In this document: positions 16,992-25,944 of the stretch, piece after piece
How positions within the stretch are numbered: the stretch's first letter is position 1
Layout: every line of letters begins with the position of its first letter
Origin: Candidatus Dependentiae bacterium
GTDB taxonomy: Bacteria; Babelota; Babeliae; Babelales; JACPOV01
DNA: 64,000 bases
NCBI GenBank assembly: GCA_016191325.1
Contig: JACPOV010000008.1
Location: 384,049 to 448,048, forward strand
Reading direction: 5' to 3'
The notes under the pieces: model-generated
Seen by the model: only the letters and a program-made list of their open reading frames with translations
Told to the model about the DNA's origin: nothing
Database searches by the model: none
Translations under genes and position numbers: made by a program

Positions 16992-18398
16992 GTGCTAGCA
17001 ACGATTTGGGAACAATTTTTAGTTATCGCGAGCCAAGAGGCAGGAAGCCGTGTTGTTGAAACATGGTTAAAAGCTGTTTGTCTGCATCGATGGGATTCGT
17101 TGCATAAAATTGTTTATGTCAAGGCGCCCAACGCATTCATTAAAGAATGGATTAAGACAAACTATCTTGCGATTTTTCATATGCATCTCAGCCGTCTCTT
17201 CAATGTTGATCAACTCAAAATTGTTTTCATAGAAGAAAGCGAGCTCATTGTTTCACATGACGAAAAAAGTGATCATGATGAGACAATTAGAGTTTTACCG
17301 GCTCAGCGTATTGCGCGGCAGCCGTTGCAGGAAAAAAAGGGTACAAAGGTCGTAAAGTTTGGTACACCAATCCGCCATCAACTCAACAAAAATTTTATCT
17401 TTGATACGTTCATTGTTGGGCCTAATAACCATATGGCTTACGCTGCGGCGTATGCGGTAACACAGAAACTTGGCAAATTATATAATCCACTTTTTATTTA
17501 CGGCGGCTCTGGCTTGGGAAAAACACATTTGATGCATGCGATTGCACATGAAGTAAAATTGCATCATCGAAATGTTGAGGTGCTCTACCAACCGGCCGAC
17601 AGATTTGTGAGCGAATTTATTTATGCAATTCGATTCGATAAGGTTCATCAATTTCAATCGAAATATAAAGATATTGACGTTCTACTAATCGATGATATTC
17701 AATGCATTTCAAATAAAGAACAAACCCAAGAAGCATTTTTTCATATTTTCAATACGCTTTATGATGCTCACAAGCAAATTGTTTTTTCCAGTGATTCATA
17801 TCCAAGTAACATACAAGGAATTGCTGAGCGATTGCGCTCGCGAATGGCAAGTGGTTTAGTAGTTGATGTACAAATGCCAACAATTGAGACAAAAATAGCA
17901 ATTCTAAAACGAAAAGCTGAATTGCAAGGTGAAGAACTGCCCGATGATGTGGCAGCGTTTATTGCCTCTTCTGTAAACTCGAATATTCGCGAGCTTGAAG
18001 GTGCTTTTATTCGAATTAATGCGTTCGCGCATTTAATGAAACAGCCGATTACGCTCGAATTAGCAAAAAAAGTACTTGTTGTGCGCATGAGTAAAGAATC
18101 TGGTGAGCGATCACAGGTCGACTTTGATAGAATTGTAAAAACTATTGGTACCCATTATAGATACACCTTAGGGGATTTGCGCTCAAAAAAAAGAAGCAAA
18201 GAGTTGTCTTGGGTGCGTCAACTTGCTATGTATTTTATGAGGAATCTTACCGATAAGTCGCTTCACGAGATTGCTCATTATTTAGGACGCAGTGATCATT
18301 CAACCGTGATTCACGCGTTCAAGCAGGTGCAGGATCGTGTGGAGGCAGATCGAGAGTTTCAGGATCAGATAAATAGAATGAAGCACGAAATGCTCTAA
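16992..18398 (+). CDS. dnaA: chromosomal replication initiator DnaA
   Basis: 468 residues, all four domains: N-terminal interaction domain I (IWEQFLVIAS), a linker, the AAA+ domain III with Walker A GGSGLGKTH and Walker B VLLIDDIQ, and the C-terminal helix-turn-helix with the DnaA signature LGRSDHSTVIHAF. The GTG at 16992 is the likely start because it restores the full domain I, though no good SD is visible. No TTATNCACA DnaA boxes were found in the short upstream spacer, so this is not evidently the origin. A small secreted-protein gene follows after 17 bases. Confidence 0.95.
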   Translation: MLATIWEQFLVIASQEAGSRVVETWLKAVCLHRWDSLHKIVYVKAPNAFIKEWIKTNYLAIFHMHLSRLFNVDQLKIVFIEESELIVSHDEKSDHDETIRVLPAQRIARQPLQEKKGTKVVKFGTPIRHQLNKNFIFDTFIVGPNNHMAYAAAYAVTQKLGKLYNPLFIYGGSGLGKTHLMHAIAHEVKLHHRNVEVLYQPADRFVSEFIYAIRFDKVHQFQSKYKDIDVLLIDDIQCISNKEQTQEAFFHIFNTLYDAHKQIVFSSDSYPSNIQGIAERLRSRMASGLVVDVQMPTIETKIAILKRKAELQGEELPDDVAAFIASSVNSNIRELEGAFIRINAFAHLMKQPITLELAKKVLVVRMSKESGERSQVDFDRIVKTIGTHYRYTLGDLRSKKRSKELSWVRQLAMYFMRNLTDKSLHEIAHYLGRSDHSTVIHAFKQVQDRVEADREFQDQINRMKHEML

Positions 18399-18415
18399 AA
18401 TAAAAGGGGAGGTTT

Positions 18416-18877
18416 ATGAAACATCTATTCGCTCTATTAATTTTATTGATGTGCAATAGTTTTGCTCTAGCCAATACAGCCCATAAAGCGCGAGACTTTG
18501 ATTCATTTTTAAAGCAGTTCGTTAGCTATGAACAACAATCCGCATTCAAAGAGTATTATAGCAAACTCATGGATCGGGAGCGCGATCGAGTTGGCCACGC
18601 CAAAGGAAAACAAGCAATGCTTGATTTAGAAACAAATGGAAAAGCATCCCTGGAAACTCAAGCTCCAACTTATTTTGCGCAATTAAAGAAAAATAAATCA
18701 TCTGAAAAAGAACAAAGAAAATTATATATTCGTTATGGCGCTTATCAAGAATTTCTCAAAAATGAAATCAAGATTAAGAATTCATTTTTCGTCAAAGCTC
18801 GCGGTTATGCAACCGGTGCAAAAAGCAGAATTGCCAATTGGTTTGGCTCGTGGCGCAAATCAAAAACCGTAGCTTAG
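18416..18877 (+). CDS. secreted protein of unknown function
   Basis: 153 residues with signal peptide (MKHLFALLILLMCNSFALA). The mature part is strongly basic and helical (KARGYATGAKSRIANWFGSWRKSK at the C-terminus, about 24 residues, amphipathic). It directly follows dnaA with a strong GGGGAGG SD, so it may share dnaA transcription. No family recognised. It is convergent with the methyltransferase-kinase gene, overlapping it by 4 bases. Confidence 0.6.
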   Translation: MKHLFALLILLMCNSFALANTAHKARDFDSFLKQFVSYEQQSAFKEYYSKLMDRERDRVGHAKGKQAMLDLETNGKASLETQAPTYFAQLKKNKSSEKEQRKLYIRYGAYQEFLKNEIKIKNSFFVKARGYATGAKSRIANWFGSWRKSKTVA

Positions 18878-20400
18878 ATGCTTGAAGCAATCGAAGCCGG
18901 TGTGTTATAAGATTGATAAATTTTTTCTTCTATAATTTGCGAGCCGAATGCGAGATTGATCTCTCGTTTTAATTGCGCACGACGATCATTAATAATATAT
19001 ACGCTTCGCGCAAGCGTGATAAATTCTTCGTCGAATGAAAGCAATCGTTCTTTCTCACGAAGTTTATCTTCCACGTCCCATAGCAATTGATTAACTTTGA
19101 GAAGTTCGCCTTTTAGATGATCTAATTGCTCAGAATTATTAATTTGATCATTTAACGTTTTACGTAATATTGTTAGCTCGTAGTTAATATTTTTTAATTT
19201 ATTAGTGTCAGCTGTTTTTGCCGATTTTATTTCAAGGATTGTTATTTTGTCTACCAACTCGCCTAAAGATATTTCCGTTAGGAGAGATTGCGGGCCTTTA
19301 GTCTCAACCTTGCAATTATTGAGCCATTCTCGCGGATAGAGATGATGTAAAATGAAGTTTTCAACTGATACATAGGTATTAAGTGCCGCAAATCTGATTG
19401 TTTGCAGTAAGCTGCATAGTGGATCAGAAAAAACTTCCCCTTCATCATCAAACACTGCAAGGTTATTGCCTTGAACTAGAATATTCCACGGCAATAAATC
19501 TCGATGCTTGATATTTGCAAATTCAACCAGAGAAGAAATTACCTGTGGCGTATTTGGCCAAACACCATTGAGCGCTTTAAAAGTTACTAAATTAATACCG
19601 GGCAACCATTCGGATTTACGCACTTTTCCTAGATGCTTTTTTAAAAGATTCTTTTTTTCGAATGTGCTTTCAATTTCGTAAGAGACACCCTCTTCGCGAG
19701 CAGTATTGCCATAAAACCAATGTTTAACCGGCAATTCTTTTTTTGGCGTTTCAAAAATCTGCATAAGAGCCATTGCAGACGGATCTGTATGCCGCGGTGT
19801 TTGTGCGATTACCGTGCCCTTTTTTGCTTTTAAGAAATCTTCGATTGCTTTAACTTCCGAATTATTCATAAAGACTTTATCGGTTGACGGGGGTGTTTCG
19901 ATGATAACGTAGTCACCCATTTTAAATACCGCTTGCGCAACCGTTTGCCACTCTTTTCCAAAATGGTGAATAACGTTCAAGCAAAGCACAACATCAAAAT
20001 GCTCACATTGAGCTAGGCGTTTAAAATCTGAGGGCAGCATATGTTTTTTTAGATAAATAATATTTTTACGATCAGTGTTAAGAGCGCAGAGTTCTTCAAG
20101 TTTGTTTGAAGCATTAAATGAGACGTTAAGGTATTCACCTTCGATCATAACCGCAGAAGAATGCGGAAAATCATGGGCACTTCTAAACGAAAAATAACCT
20201 TGAGCAGCTCCTATGTCCAAAACAGTGAAGGGTCGCTTGTATTTATTTAGATGCTCTTTAATTGCGGCATACCGACTGGCCGATTCTCTAATTCCTGGGC
20301 TAGTAATTTGATTATTGACTATAATATCCTGATATTGTTCTGCCAAAAGCATGCATGAACTTACCAATAACATGATGGTGAATCTATAGCACTTGCTCAC
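18874..20400 (-). CDS. exported WbdD-like methyltransferase-kinase fused to a DUF6165 coiled coil
   Basis: 508 residues from a GTG start with a GGGGG SD. Residues 1-21 look like a signal peptide or anchor (MSKCYRFTIMLLVSSCMLLA). Residues 58-170 form a SAM methyltransferase (VLDIGAAQGYFSF; VVLCLNVIHHFG). Residues 299-320 carry a protein-kinase catalytic loop, HRDLLPWN, and a metal-binding FDDE. The C-terminal 130 residues match DUF6165 (GELVDKITILEIKS; LWDVEDKLREKE; NDRRAQLKREIN). This order is that of WbdD, which caps O-antigen chains by phosphorylation and methylation and measures length with its coiled coil. The kinase N-lobe is very short and no clear ATP-binding lysine was identified, so kinase activity is uncertain. 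Neighbours are glycosyltransferase-like genes. Confidence 0.7.
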   Translation of the reverse strand: MSKCYRFTIMLLVSSCMLLAEQYQDIIVNNQITSPGIRESASRYAAIKEHLNKYKRPFTVLDIGAAQGYFSFRSAHDFPHSSAVMIEGEYLNVSFNASNKLEELCALNTDRKNIIYLKKHMLPSDFKRLAQCEHFDVVLCLNVIHHFGKEWQTVAQAVFKMGDYVIIETPPSTDKVFMNNSEVKAIEDFLKAKKGTVIAQTPRHTDPSAMALMQIFETPKKELPVKHWFYGNTAREEGVSYEIESTFEKKNLLKKHLGKVRKSEWLPGINLVTFKALNGVWPNTPQVISSLVEFANIKHRDLLPWNILVQGNNLAVFDDEGEVFSDPLCSLLQTIRFAALNTYVSVENFILHHLYPREWLNNCKVETKGPQSLLTEISLGELVDKITILEIKSAKTADTNKLKNINYELTILRKTLNDQINNSEQLDHLKGELLKVNQLLWDVEDKLREKERLLSFDEEFITLARSVYIINDRRAQLKREINLAFGSQIIEEKIYQSYNTPASIASSI

Positions 20401-20493
20401 TATTCCCCCTGCAAAATTAAGTGACTATTTTATAGATTCACCCTAGCATTTTTCACCAGTTTCTTGTCAACGGTTAGTCCCGCGCAAAAAACC

Positions 20494-21660
20494 TTAGCAA
20501 TCTGCGTTCAGCAATGTATCAAGTGCGTTACAAACTTCCTGTATTGGGCGCTCCCAATTACCTGGGGACGCTTGGCGAAATAGACGCATGGAGGGATACC
20601 AAAGTGAATCGCAACGTTTCATTCCGTAGCGCCATTCTGCTGCAAGCGGAAGAAGCACAAAGACCGGTTTTGCCATAGCGCCAGCTAGATGAGCGATTGA
20701 AGTATCAACTGTGATTACTAGATCTAGATTTGCAATGATGGCTGCGGTATCCATAAATGCGCCCGATTTTTTATCAAGTTCTTCATCTAAAATTATAAGA
20801 CTGTCGCGCTCATCTTTGCTTAATGCGCGGAACGCGTCGCCAATTTGGAGATTATAAAAGCTGCATCCTTTTTTTTCTAAAAGCGGTTTTAAACAATTGA
20901 ATGCCATAGATCGTTGCATAAGCTGCGCATCATCACGCGTTGCGCCATTCCAGCATAATCCCACTTTGCATTGAGGATCGCAGCTCATTTTTTTTGCCCA
21001 ATAATCGATTCGTTCTTGCTCGGCTTGGATGTAAGGTGGTTGAGGGATTGTTTTTGCCGTTGTTTTCATCAAAGCAGGTAGGCTGCACAAATGAGTTTCA
21101 TAATCGAAAACAGGAAGTTTACTTCTTTCAAAAATCACGATATTTCCAAAATACGAATCGTTTACCATTCCGTTATTAATAATAATTGTCTCGCCGATGT
21201 AATTCTGTATCTGTGCAAAAGGCATTATTATATTGTCTGCAAAAATAACGATCGATGCACCACGGTTTTTAAGTTCCCTTGCGAATCTCAGAAACATAAA
21301 CAGATCGCCATATCCCCAAGATGGAGTATGGATTAATAAGCGTTTTCCATTAAGATCTTGGCCGTGCCATTGTTTTTCTAAAGTAGAAAAAGTTCTAAAA
21401 TGGTTATCCAGTAGTTCAAATCCTTTATTAAAATGTTCGCAGGCAAGATGCGCAAGCGCAAGCTCGAGCGACGCTTCTTTATCTTGAGGATCTTTAATAT
21501 TTGCTATGCGAAAGCACGAGAGGGCTTTTTGATAATTCCCTTGCGTGCGATATTCTTTGCCGAGTTTGCAAAGCTCATGTGCCGAGTGATCCGATAAGGT
21601 ACGGTCAGCAGTAAGCGTAAAGCTTGCTGCTAATAGAATAATTAAAAAATTAAGCTTCAT
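20494..21660 (-). CDS. exported TPR protein with glycosyltransferase-9-like domain
   Basis: 388 residues with a signal peptide (MKLNFLIILLAASFTLTA). Residues about 25-80 form TPR helices (ELCKLGKEYRTQGNYQKALSCFR, starting near residue 30). The rest is a GT-B fold like the heptosyltransferase/GT9 family, with a first Rossmann region (LLIHTPSWGYGDLFMFLRFAREL) and the donor-side motif ITVDTSIAHLAGAMAKP followed by EWRYG and WYPSMRLFRQ. Cytoplasmic relatives transfer sugars from nucleotide donors; a signal peptide is odd for such an enzyme. It is transcribed between its paralogue (20-base gap) and the methyltransferase-kinase gene. Confidence 0.75.
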   Translation of the reverse strand: MKLNFLIILLAASFTLTADRTLSDHSAHELCKLGKEYRTQGNYQKALSCFRIANIKDPQDKEASLELALAHLACEHFNKGFELLDNHFRTFSTLEKQWHGQDLNGKRLLIHTPSWGYGDLFMFLRFARELKNRGASIVIFADNIIMPFAQIQNYIGETIIINNGMVNDSYFGNIVIFERSKLPVFDYETHLCSLPALMKTTAKTIPQPPYIQAEQERIDYWAKKMSCDPQCKVGLCWNGATRDDAQLMQRSMAFNCLKPLLEKKGCSFYNLQIGDAFRALSKDERDSLIILDEELDKKSGAFMDTAAIIANLDLVITVDTSIAHLAGAMAKPVFVLLPLAAEWRYGMKRCDSLWYPSMRLFRQASPGNWERPIQEVCNALDTLLNADC

Positions 21661-21680
21661 ACATCCTCGCTTTTAAATAA

Positions 21681-22850
21681 TTATTTTACGATTCTTTGTA
21701 GTTCATTCATAACATTATTAATAACGGTTTGCCAATCACCTTGCATTGGTTGTCTAAATAGCCGCATTGTAGGGTACCAAGGAGAATCGGATCGCTCTAG
21801 AAAAAAACGCCATTCGCTTGCATATTGAAGCATCACCCATGTTGGTACACCCAATGCTCCTGCTAAATGCGCGATTGAAGTATCGATAGTTAATACAAGA
21901 TCAAGATTTTTCATTACTGCTGCGGTATCAATAAATGCACCATTATCTTTGTCGAAATGATCATTAAAAAGATGAATGTTTTTTCGATCTTCGGCAGTGA
22001 GGTAGTTCACCTGCTCGGATCCATATCCCTGCTGAAGGCAATAAATTTCGATGTTTTCAATCTTAAGGAGCTGAGCTGCTAAATCGGCTAGCTTCATCGC
22101 GCGACCAGCAGTTTGAGGATCTTCGCGAACGGCACCTTGCCAGCATATGCCAATTCTAAATTTTTCTTTATTTCCTAATTTTATCGACCATTCATCAATA
22201 TATTTTTGATCTACAAACAAATAGGGGATTTCATTAGGAATGGTATCGATTGCTGTATCAAATACTTCTGGAAAATAGGTGGTAGGCAATTGATAATCAA
22301 AAGTTGGTTTTGGATCACTGCTTATTATTATTTGATCAATATATGGGCAGTAGCGCAGTAATTTAGCGAGAGGTTTTTGCGCCTGGCAAATAACGTAAGC
22401 ACCGCGTTTTTTTAGAAAAGAAGCGTATCGAATATACATGAAAGTATCGCCTAAGCCCCACTGGCAATAAATAAGAACTGTTTTATTTGCCAAATCTTGC
22501 CCAAGCCATAATTTTTCTTGGAATTGTTTTTCATGTTGCCATCTAAATTTAAATCCAGCCATTCCTCTTTTAAAATCACCGAGCGCCAAATACAGATCGC
22601 CTAAATCCCAGTTGGCGGGCCAATCAAAAGGACGTTTAAGGAGGGCAGGCTTTAGGCAGGAAAGCGCTTTTTGTATCTGGCCGGCAATTTTGTGCTTTCT
22701 CCCTTGAGCAAAAAGATCATCAAAACTTTTGGTGTTAAAAAGTATTTGCTCATCAGAGCTCAGTTCGATTAAATCAGCTAAAAGAGCAGCATGTAAAACA
22801 GGAGATTGAAAAAAAACTAATAAAGTGAATAACATACTATGAAATTTCAT
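21681..22850 (-). CDS. exported TPR protein with glycosyltransferase-9-like domain
   Basis: 389 residues, start at 22850 chosen because AGGAAAA lies just upstream. Signal peptide MKFHSMLFTLLVFFQSPVLHA. A TPR-like pair (FDDLFAQGRKHKIAGQIQKA..., WDLGDLYLALGDF) precedes the GT-B domain with WGLGDTFMYIRYASFL and LTIDTSIAHLAGALGVP, then EWRFF and WYPTMRLFRQ. Clearly a paralogue of the next gene downstream. First gene of the minus-strand group that ends with the methyltransferase-kinase; its promoter must lie in 22851-22974, shared with the divergent gene. Confidence 0.75.
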   Translation of the reverse strand: MKFHSMLFTLLVFFQSPVLHAALLADLIELSSDEQILFNTKSFDDLFAQGRKHKIAGQIQKALSCLKPALLKRPFDWPANWDLGDLYLALGDFKRGMAGFKFRWQHEKQFQEKLWLGQDLANKTVLIYCQWGLGDTFMYIRYASFLKKRGAYVICQAQKPLAKLLRYCPYIDQIIISSDPKPTFDYQLPTTYFPEVFDTAIDTIPNEIPYLFVDQKYIDEWSIKLGNKEKFRIGICWQGAVREDPQTAGRAMKLADLAAQLLKIENIEIYCLQQGYGSEQVNYLTAEDRKNIHLFNDHFDKDNGAFIDTAAVMKNLDLVLTIDTSIAHLAGALGVPTWVMLQYASEWRFFLERSDSPWYPTMRLFRQPMQGDWQTVINNVMNELQRIVK

Positions 22851-22974
22851 CTTTTTTCCTTGCTTCATTATGTACGATCTAGTTTATCTCTATATTTTTT
22901 TTGATTCATGTATCAAGAATCTGTAGAGCTAAATTGAGACATAAGAAATATTATGTAAAAGATAGGGAGTTCGC

Positions 22975-24021
22975 ATGTGCATTTTTTTACGTTTTACGAT
23001 TTTATGTATTTGTATTTTTTCGATGGCTGAAGGAACAATGGAAGTCAAAAAGTTAATGAATAAAGTAAAAGAGGCAGAGCTATTGCTCAAGCATGGCGCA
23101 TATACGCAAGGATTTTCATTATTGGAGAATCGATTGCTTATTCATAATGATATGCCGCATGATAAATTACTTATGCGAGATATATGGCAAAATGAAGATT
23201 TAACAAATAAAAAAGTGCTTGTCCGATTGAGAGGGGGCATTAGTGGCGAACGTAAAGCAATAGGGATAGGTGATGTATTTCTATTTATACGATTCGTTAA
23301 TAAACTAAGGGAAAGAGGTGCACAGGTAGTGATAGAGGTGCATCGATCATTGGAAAAGATAATAAAAAGGAATGGCTATCAAATTGCCCACGAAAATGAA
23401 TCGTATGATTATCAAGTACCGCTTATCAGTTTGCCTTACATAATAGGAACAAAATCGCCCGATCTTTCAAATGTTCTTCCATACATATGCTATGATGAAA
23501 TAATAAAAAAACAACGAGCAAAAGAATTAAATCCAAAAACAACAAACGTTGGTATTTCCTGGCGAGCGAGCAATTTACCACCATTAAATAGAAACATCCC
23601 ATTTAATCAATTCCTAGATGTATTGGCTAAGATTGCCAAAGAAAAAAATATTACTTATTACAATATGCAAGGCGATTTAACCCAAGAAGAGCTTGAGCAA
23701 CTCCCCGAAGATTTCCCCTTGGTCACATTAGAGGGGTTTGATAAAAATAATAATGCTTTTGAAGACAGCGCGGCTCTTATCGATTTACTGGATTTTTGTA
23801 TGTTTATTGACTCATCGGTACTTTCTCTTGCCGGTGCAATGGGCTCAAGGAAAACTTTTGCTATTTTGCCCGCTGATAATGATTGGAGATGGGGCATACG
23901 TGAAAATTCTGATTGGTTTCCAACGTTGATGCTTATAAGGCAACGTGAAGATGAAGCTAAAAAAAATGACTGGTCGCGTTTGCTATTGGAAGTTGGAGAG
24001 AAAATAGCTAAAAAAAGCTAA
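22975..24021 (+). CDS. exported, decayed relative of the GT9-like proteins
   Basis: 348 residues with a signal peptide (MCIFLRFTILCICIFSMAEG) and the same overall order as the two paralogues, though with only a short helical N-terminus. The conserved DTSIAHLAGA motif reads DSSVLSLAGA: the His and Thr are gone. WYP reads WFP, and RLFRQ reads MLIRQ. It probably keeps the fold but may not catalyse transfer. A GATAGGGAG SD precedes the ATG. It is divergent from its paralogues and convergent with the kinase-like gene, overlapping it by 4 bases. Confidence 0.65.
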   Translation: MCIFLRFTILCICIFSMAEGTMEVKKLMNKVKEAELLLKHGAYTQGFSLLENRLLIHNDMPHDKLLMRDIWQNEDLTNKKVLVRLRGGISGERKAIGIGDVFLFIRFVNKLRERGAQVVIEVHRSLEKIIKRNGYQIAHENESYDYQVPLISLPYIIGTKSPDLSNVLPYICYDEIIKKQRAKELNPKTTNVGISWRASNLPPLNRNIPFNQFLDVLAKIAKEKNITYYNMQGDLTQEELEQLPEDFPLVTLEGFDKNNNAFEDSAALIDLLDFCMFIDSSVLSLAGAMGSRKTFAILPADNDWRWGIRENSDWFPTLMLIRQREDEAKKNDWSRLLLEVGEKIAKKS

Positions 24022-25103
24022 AAGAAAGATGCAAAAAAATTCATATCTTCCTTAGATCTGCGTTGATGCGCAAGGCGCTGTTTTTTCGTACGCATGAAGC
24101 TATTATTCCACATTTTAAGTGAAAGACTTAAATACCAACTAACATAATCGGTGCATGGCTTTGGTTGATCCAGGCCGACCATTGTTGGAAAATGTTCCGT
24201 ATCGACGAGCGCAATCTTTTTTGTTACGTCATCAATAACATAGTTATTAATATGTGGATCGACTTGTTGTTGCAAAAAGTTCGTTAAATTAAGTGCTGTG
24301 TCTCGATCGCTTGAGCTGGTCAGAGAAAACGTACGTTCAATATATACTTCATCGCAAACAAGTGCATAAATTGAAGGTAACGTTATTGTTTGCTTTTTTC
24401 CAACCGCACCAATATTTTCGCCTTCTATAATTAATTTTTTCTGCTCCATTGGTTCCCAATACCATTTGCGAGGAAATTCTACTTTATCGCTCCACTCAGT
24501 ATTTTGAGCAACTAGTTTTTGAAGGCGGTCTAGATTTCTAAGACGCGTAAAACCACTTAAATAGCGATTCACGCCCCCACCCATGATAAAAAAACAACAT
24601 GATTCAAAACCATAATCGAATGGCTTAAGAAATTGCTCTGGCGTGGTTATAAATAATTTCAACACAAAAGGATAATCTTTAAATTTTGCGACTAAAAAAC
24701 CGGTATGATTTTTAAAATTGAAATCTCTTTTTTTCAAAATTGTAAAATCGGTAAGATGTGGTTTTTTTGCGCAAAGTTCGATAAGGAGTTTTTCAATTAA
24801 CGCTGATAACACCGCTCCATCAACATGGTTTTCAAGTTGATAGCGATATGAAATTGGTGCAGACGTTAATTTTTTTGTGTCAAAATAACGTGCATCGTAA
24901 AGATGAAAAAGGGCGCCCTCTTGGAGATAGAAACTTGAGAGCGCATGCTTTTTTGAATCGCCTAACCAGTAAGTGGTTATAGTTGGTGTTCCCGGTTCCT
25001 CAGTGCGGAATGGGCTGCGTGCGTGTGCCAAAGTATTGAAAATCAGAAAAATAAACGCTGCAAGCAGTTGTACTTTACGGCGAGAAAAATGATATGAAAC
25101 CAT
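24018..25103 (-). CDS. secreted protein with kinase-like catalytic loop
   Basis: 361 residues, signal peptide near residues 8-29 (VQLLAAFIFLIFNTLAHA). No family is certain. A kinase-like pattern is visible: a beta-3 style lysine in YPFVLKLF (about residue 155), then DPHINNYVI (D-x4-N spacing of the catalytic loop) and IALVDTEHF, where the Asp would bind metal as in DFG. The fold would be closest to aminoglycoside-phosphotransferase-type kinases. Function and substrate unknown; it stands next to the exported sugar-enzyme group. Confidence 0.5.
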   Translation of the reverse strand: MVSYHFSRRKVQLLAAFIFLIFNTLAHARSPFRTEEPGTPTITTYWLGDSKKHALSSFYLQEGALFHLYDARYFDTKKLTSAPISYRYQLENHVDGAVLSALIEKLLIELCAKKPHLTDFTILKKRDFNFKNHTGFLVAKFKDYPFVLKLFITTPEQFLKPFDYGFESCCFFIMGGGVNRYLSGFTRLRNLDRLQKLVAQNTEWSDKVEFPRKWYWEPMEQKKLIIEGENIGAVGKKQTITLPSIYALVCDEVYIERTFSLTSSSDRDTALNLTNFLQQQVDPHINNYVIDDVTKKIALVDTEHFPTMVGLDQPKPCTDYVSWYLSLSLKMWNNSFMRTKKQRLAHQRRSKEDMNFFASFF

Positions 25104-25398
25104 GCAACTATTTCCTTTCTCTAGTAATTTTACCCGAATTTTAGGGGGAAAGTAAGTCTATATAAAGGCTATTATTGTATTTTTCATGTGATAGTTGCTA
25201 CTATTTTGGCAAAAGTAGAAGATGCGGTGGAAAAAAGGGGACACTTACATCAATTTGGCTAGAAAGAGTATGAAAAGTGCTTAATTTAAGGCTAAATTGG
25301 GGCATTTGCCTAAGGGTAACTTACATAGTAGGATGAGGAAACGACAGGGGAAAAAAGGCCCTGTTTGAAGCAAAAACCTCTAAAAAAGGGTAGGTACT
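25104..25398. other. longest intergenic stretch, with hairpins and repeat-like motif
   Basis: It holds GGGGACACTTACAT near 25239 and a related GGGTAACTTACAT near 25314. A 10-bp hairpin CAATTTGGCT/GGCTAAATTG lies between about 25252 and 25303, and a second hairpin ACAGGG/CCCTGT at 25344-25364. GGGGACACTTAC resembles ends of REP-like elements associated with IS200-type transposases in other bacteria, but no transposase gene is present. It could instead be an sRNA or leader of the downstream gene. Confidence 0.35.
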
Positions 25399-25944
25399 AT
25401 GGAGCCGATGCTAAACTTAAATAAACACAACGATGTTTTACGCTACTTGAATGAAATGCCGCGCAAAATGATGATGTTGCACGGAAGGGATAATATTGCT
25501 GCGTTTCTTCTGCACGATCTTTGTCATGAACAAGGATTTAATTTGCATAAGGGCGCCTATATAGTGGATAATGCCGACTTTGATTGCCTAAAAGGCGTTG
25601 CGGGCATTCATCGCCTCGAGCATGCAAAGTATGCAAATGGCAATGGGAGCACGATTTGGCATACACCCGACGACTATAGTGCATTCTGCTCAGATACTGA
25701 TTTCAATAAACTGGTTCGTTCAATTGAGCATAAAAGTATTGAGAGAAGCAAGGGCAATGAAGCTCAAATGATTAATAAGTTGGCGGAACAATTACACATC
25801 GATAAACCAGAATACTATTCTTGGCCCATTAAGCATTACAATAAAGGTATTTTGCTTTTTGAGCGCGCTGATGGGCAATCAAAAGAACTTGACGAGCATA
25901 TTCTCAATAGCATCCATCTTTTTAGCTTTTGCCCGATTGCGTAA
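25399..25944 (+). CDS. cytoplasmic protein of unknown function
   Basis: 181 residues with no signal peptide and no recognised family. It has a histidine/cysteine-rich motif, LLHDLCHEQGF, and a second histidine-rich stretch (IHRLEHAKYANGNGS, WHTPDD). This could bind metal but does not match a known hydrolase signature. The end overlaps the 3' end of pgk by 23 bases in convergent orientation. A long leader with hairpins precedes it (25104-25398). Confidence 0.55.
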   Translation: MEPMLNLNKHNDVLRYLNEMPRKMMMLHGRDNIAAFLLHDLCHEQGFNLHKGAYIVDNADFDCLKGVAGIHRLEHAKYANGNGSTIWHTPDDYSAFCSDTDFNKLVRSIEHKSIERSKGNEAQMINKLAEQLHIDKPEYYSWPIKHYNKGILLFERADGQSKELDEHILNSIHLFSFCPIA

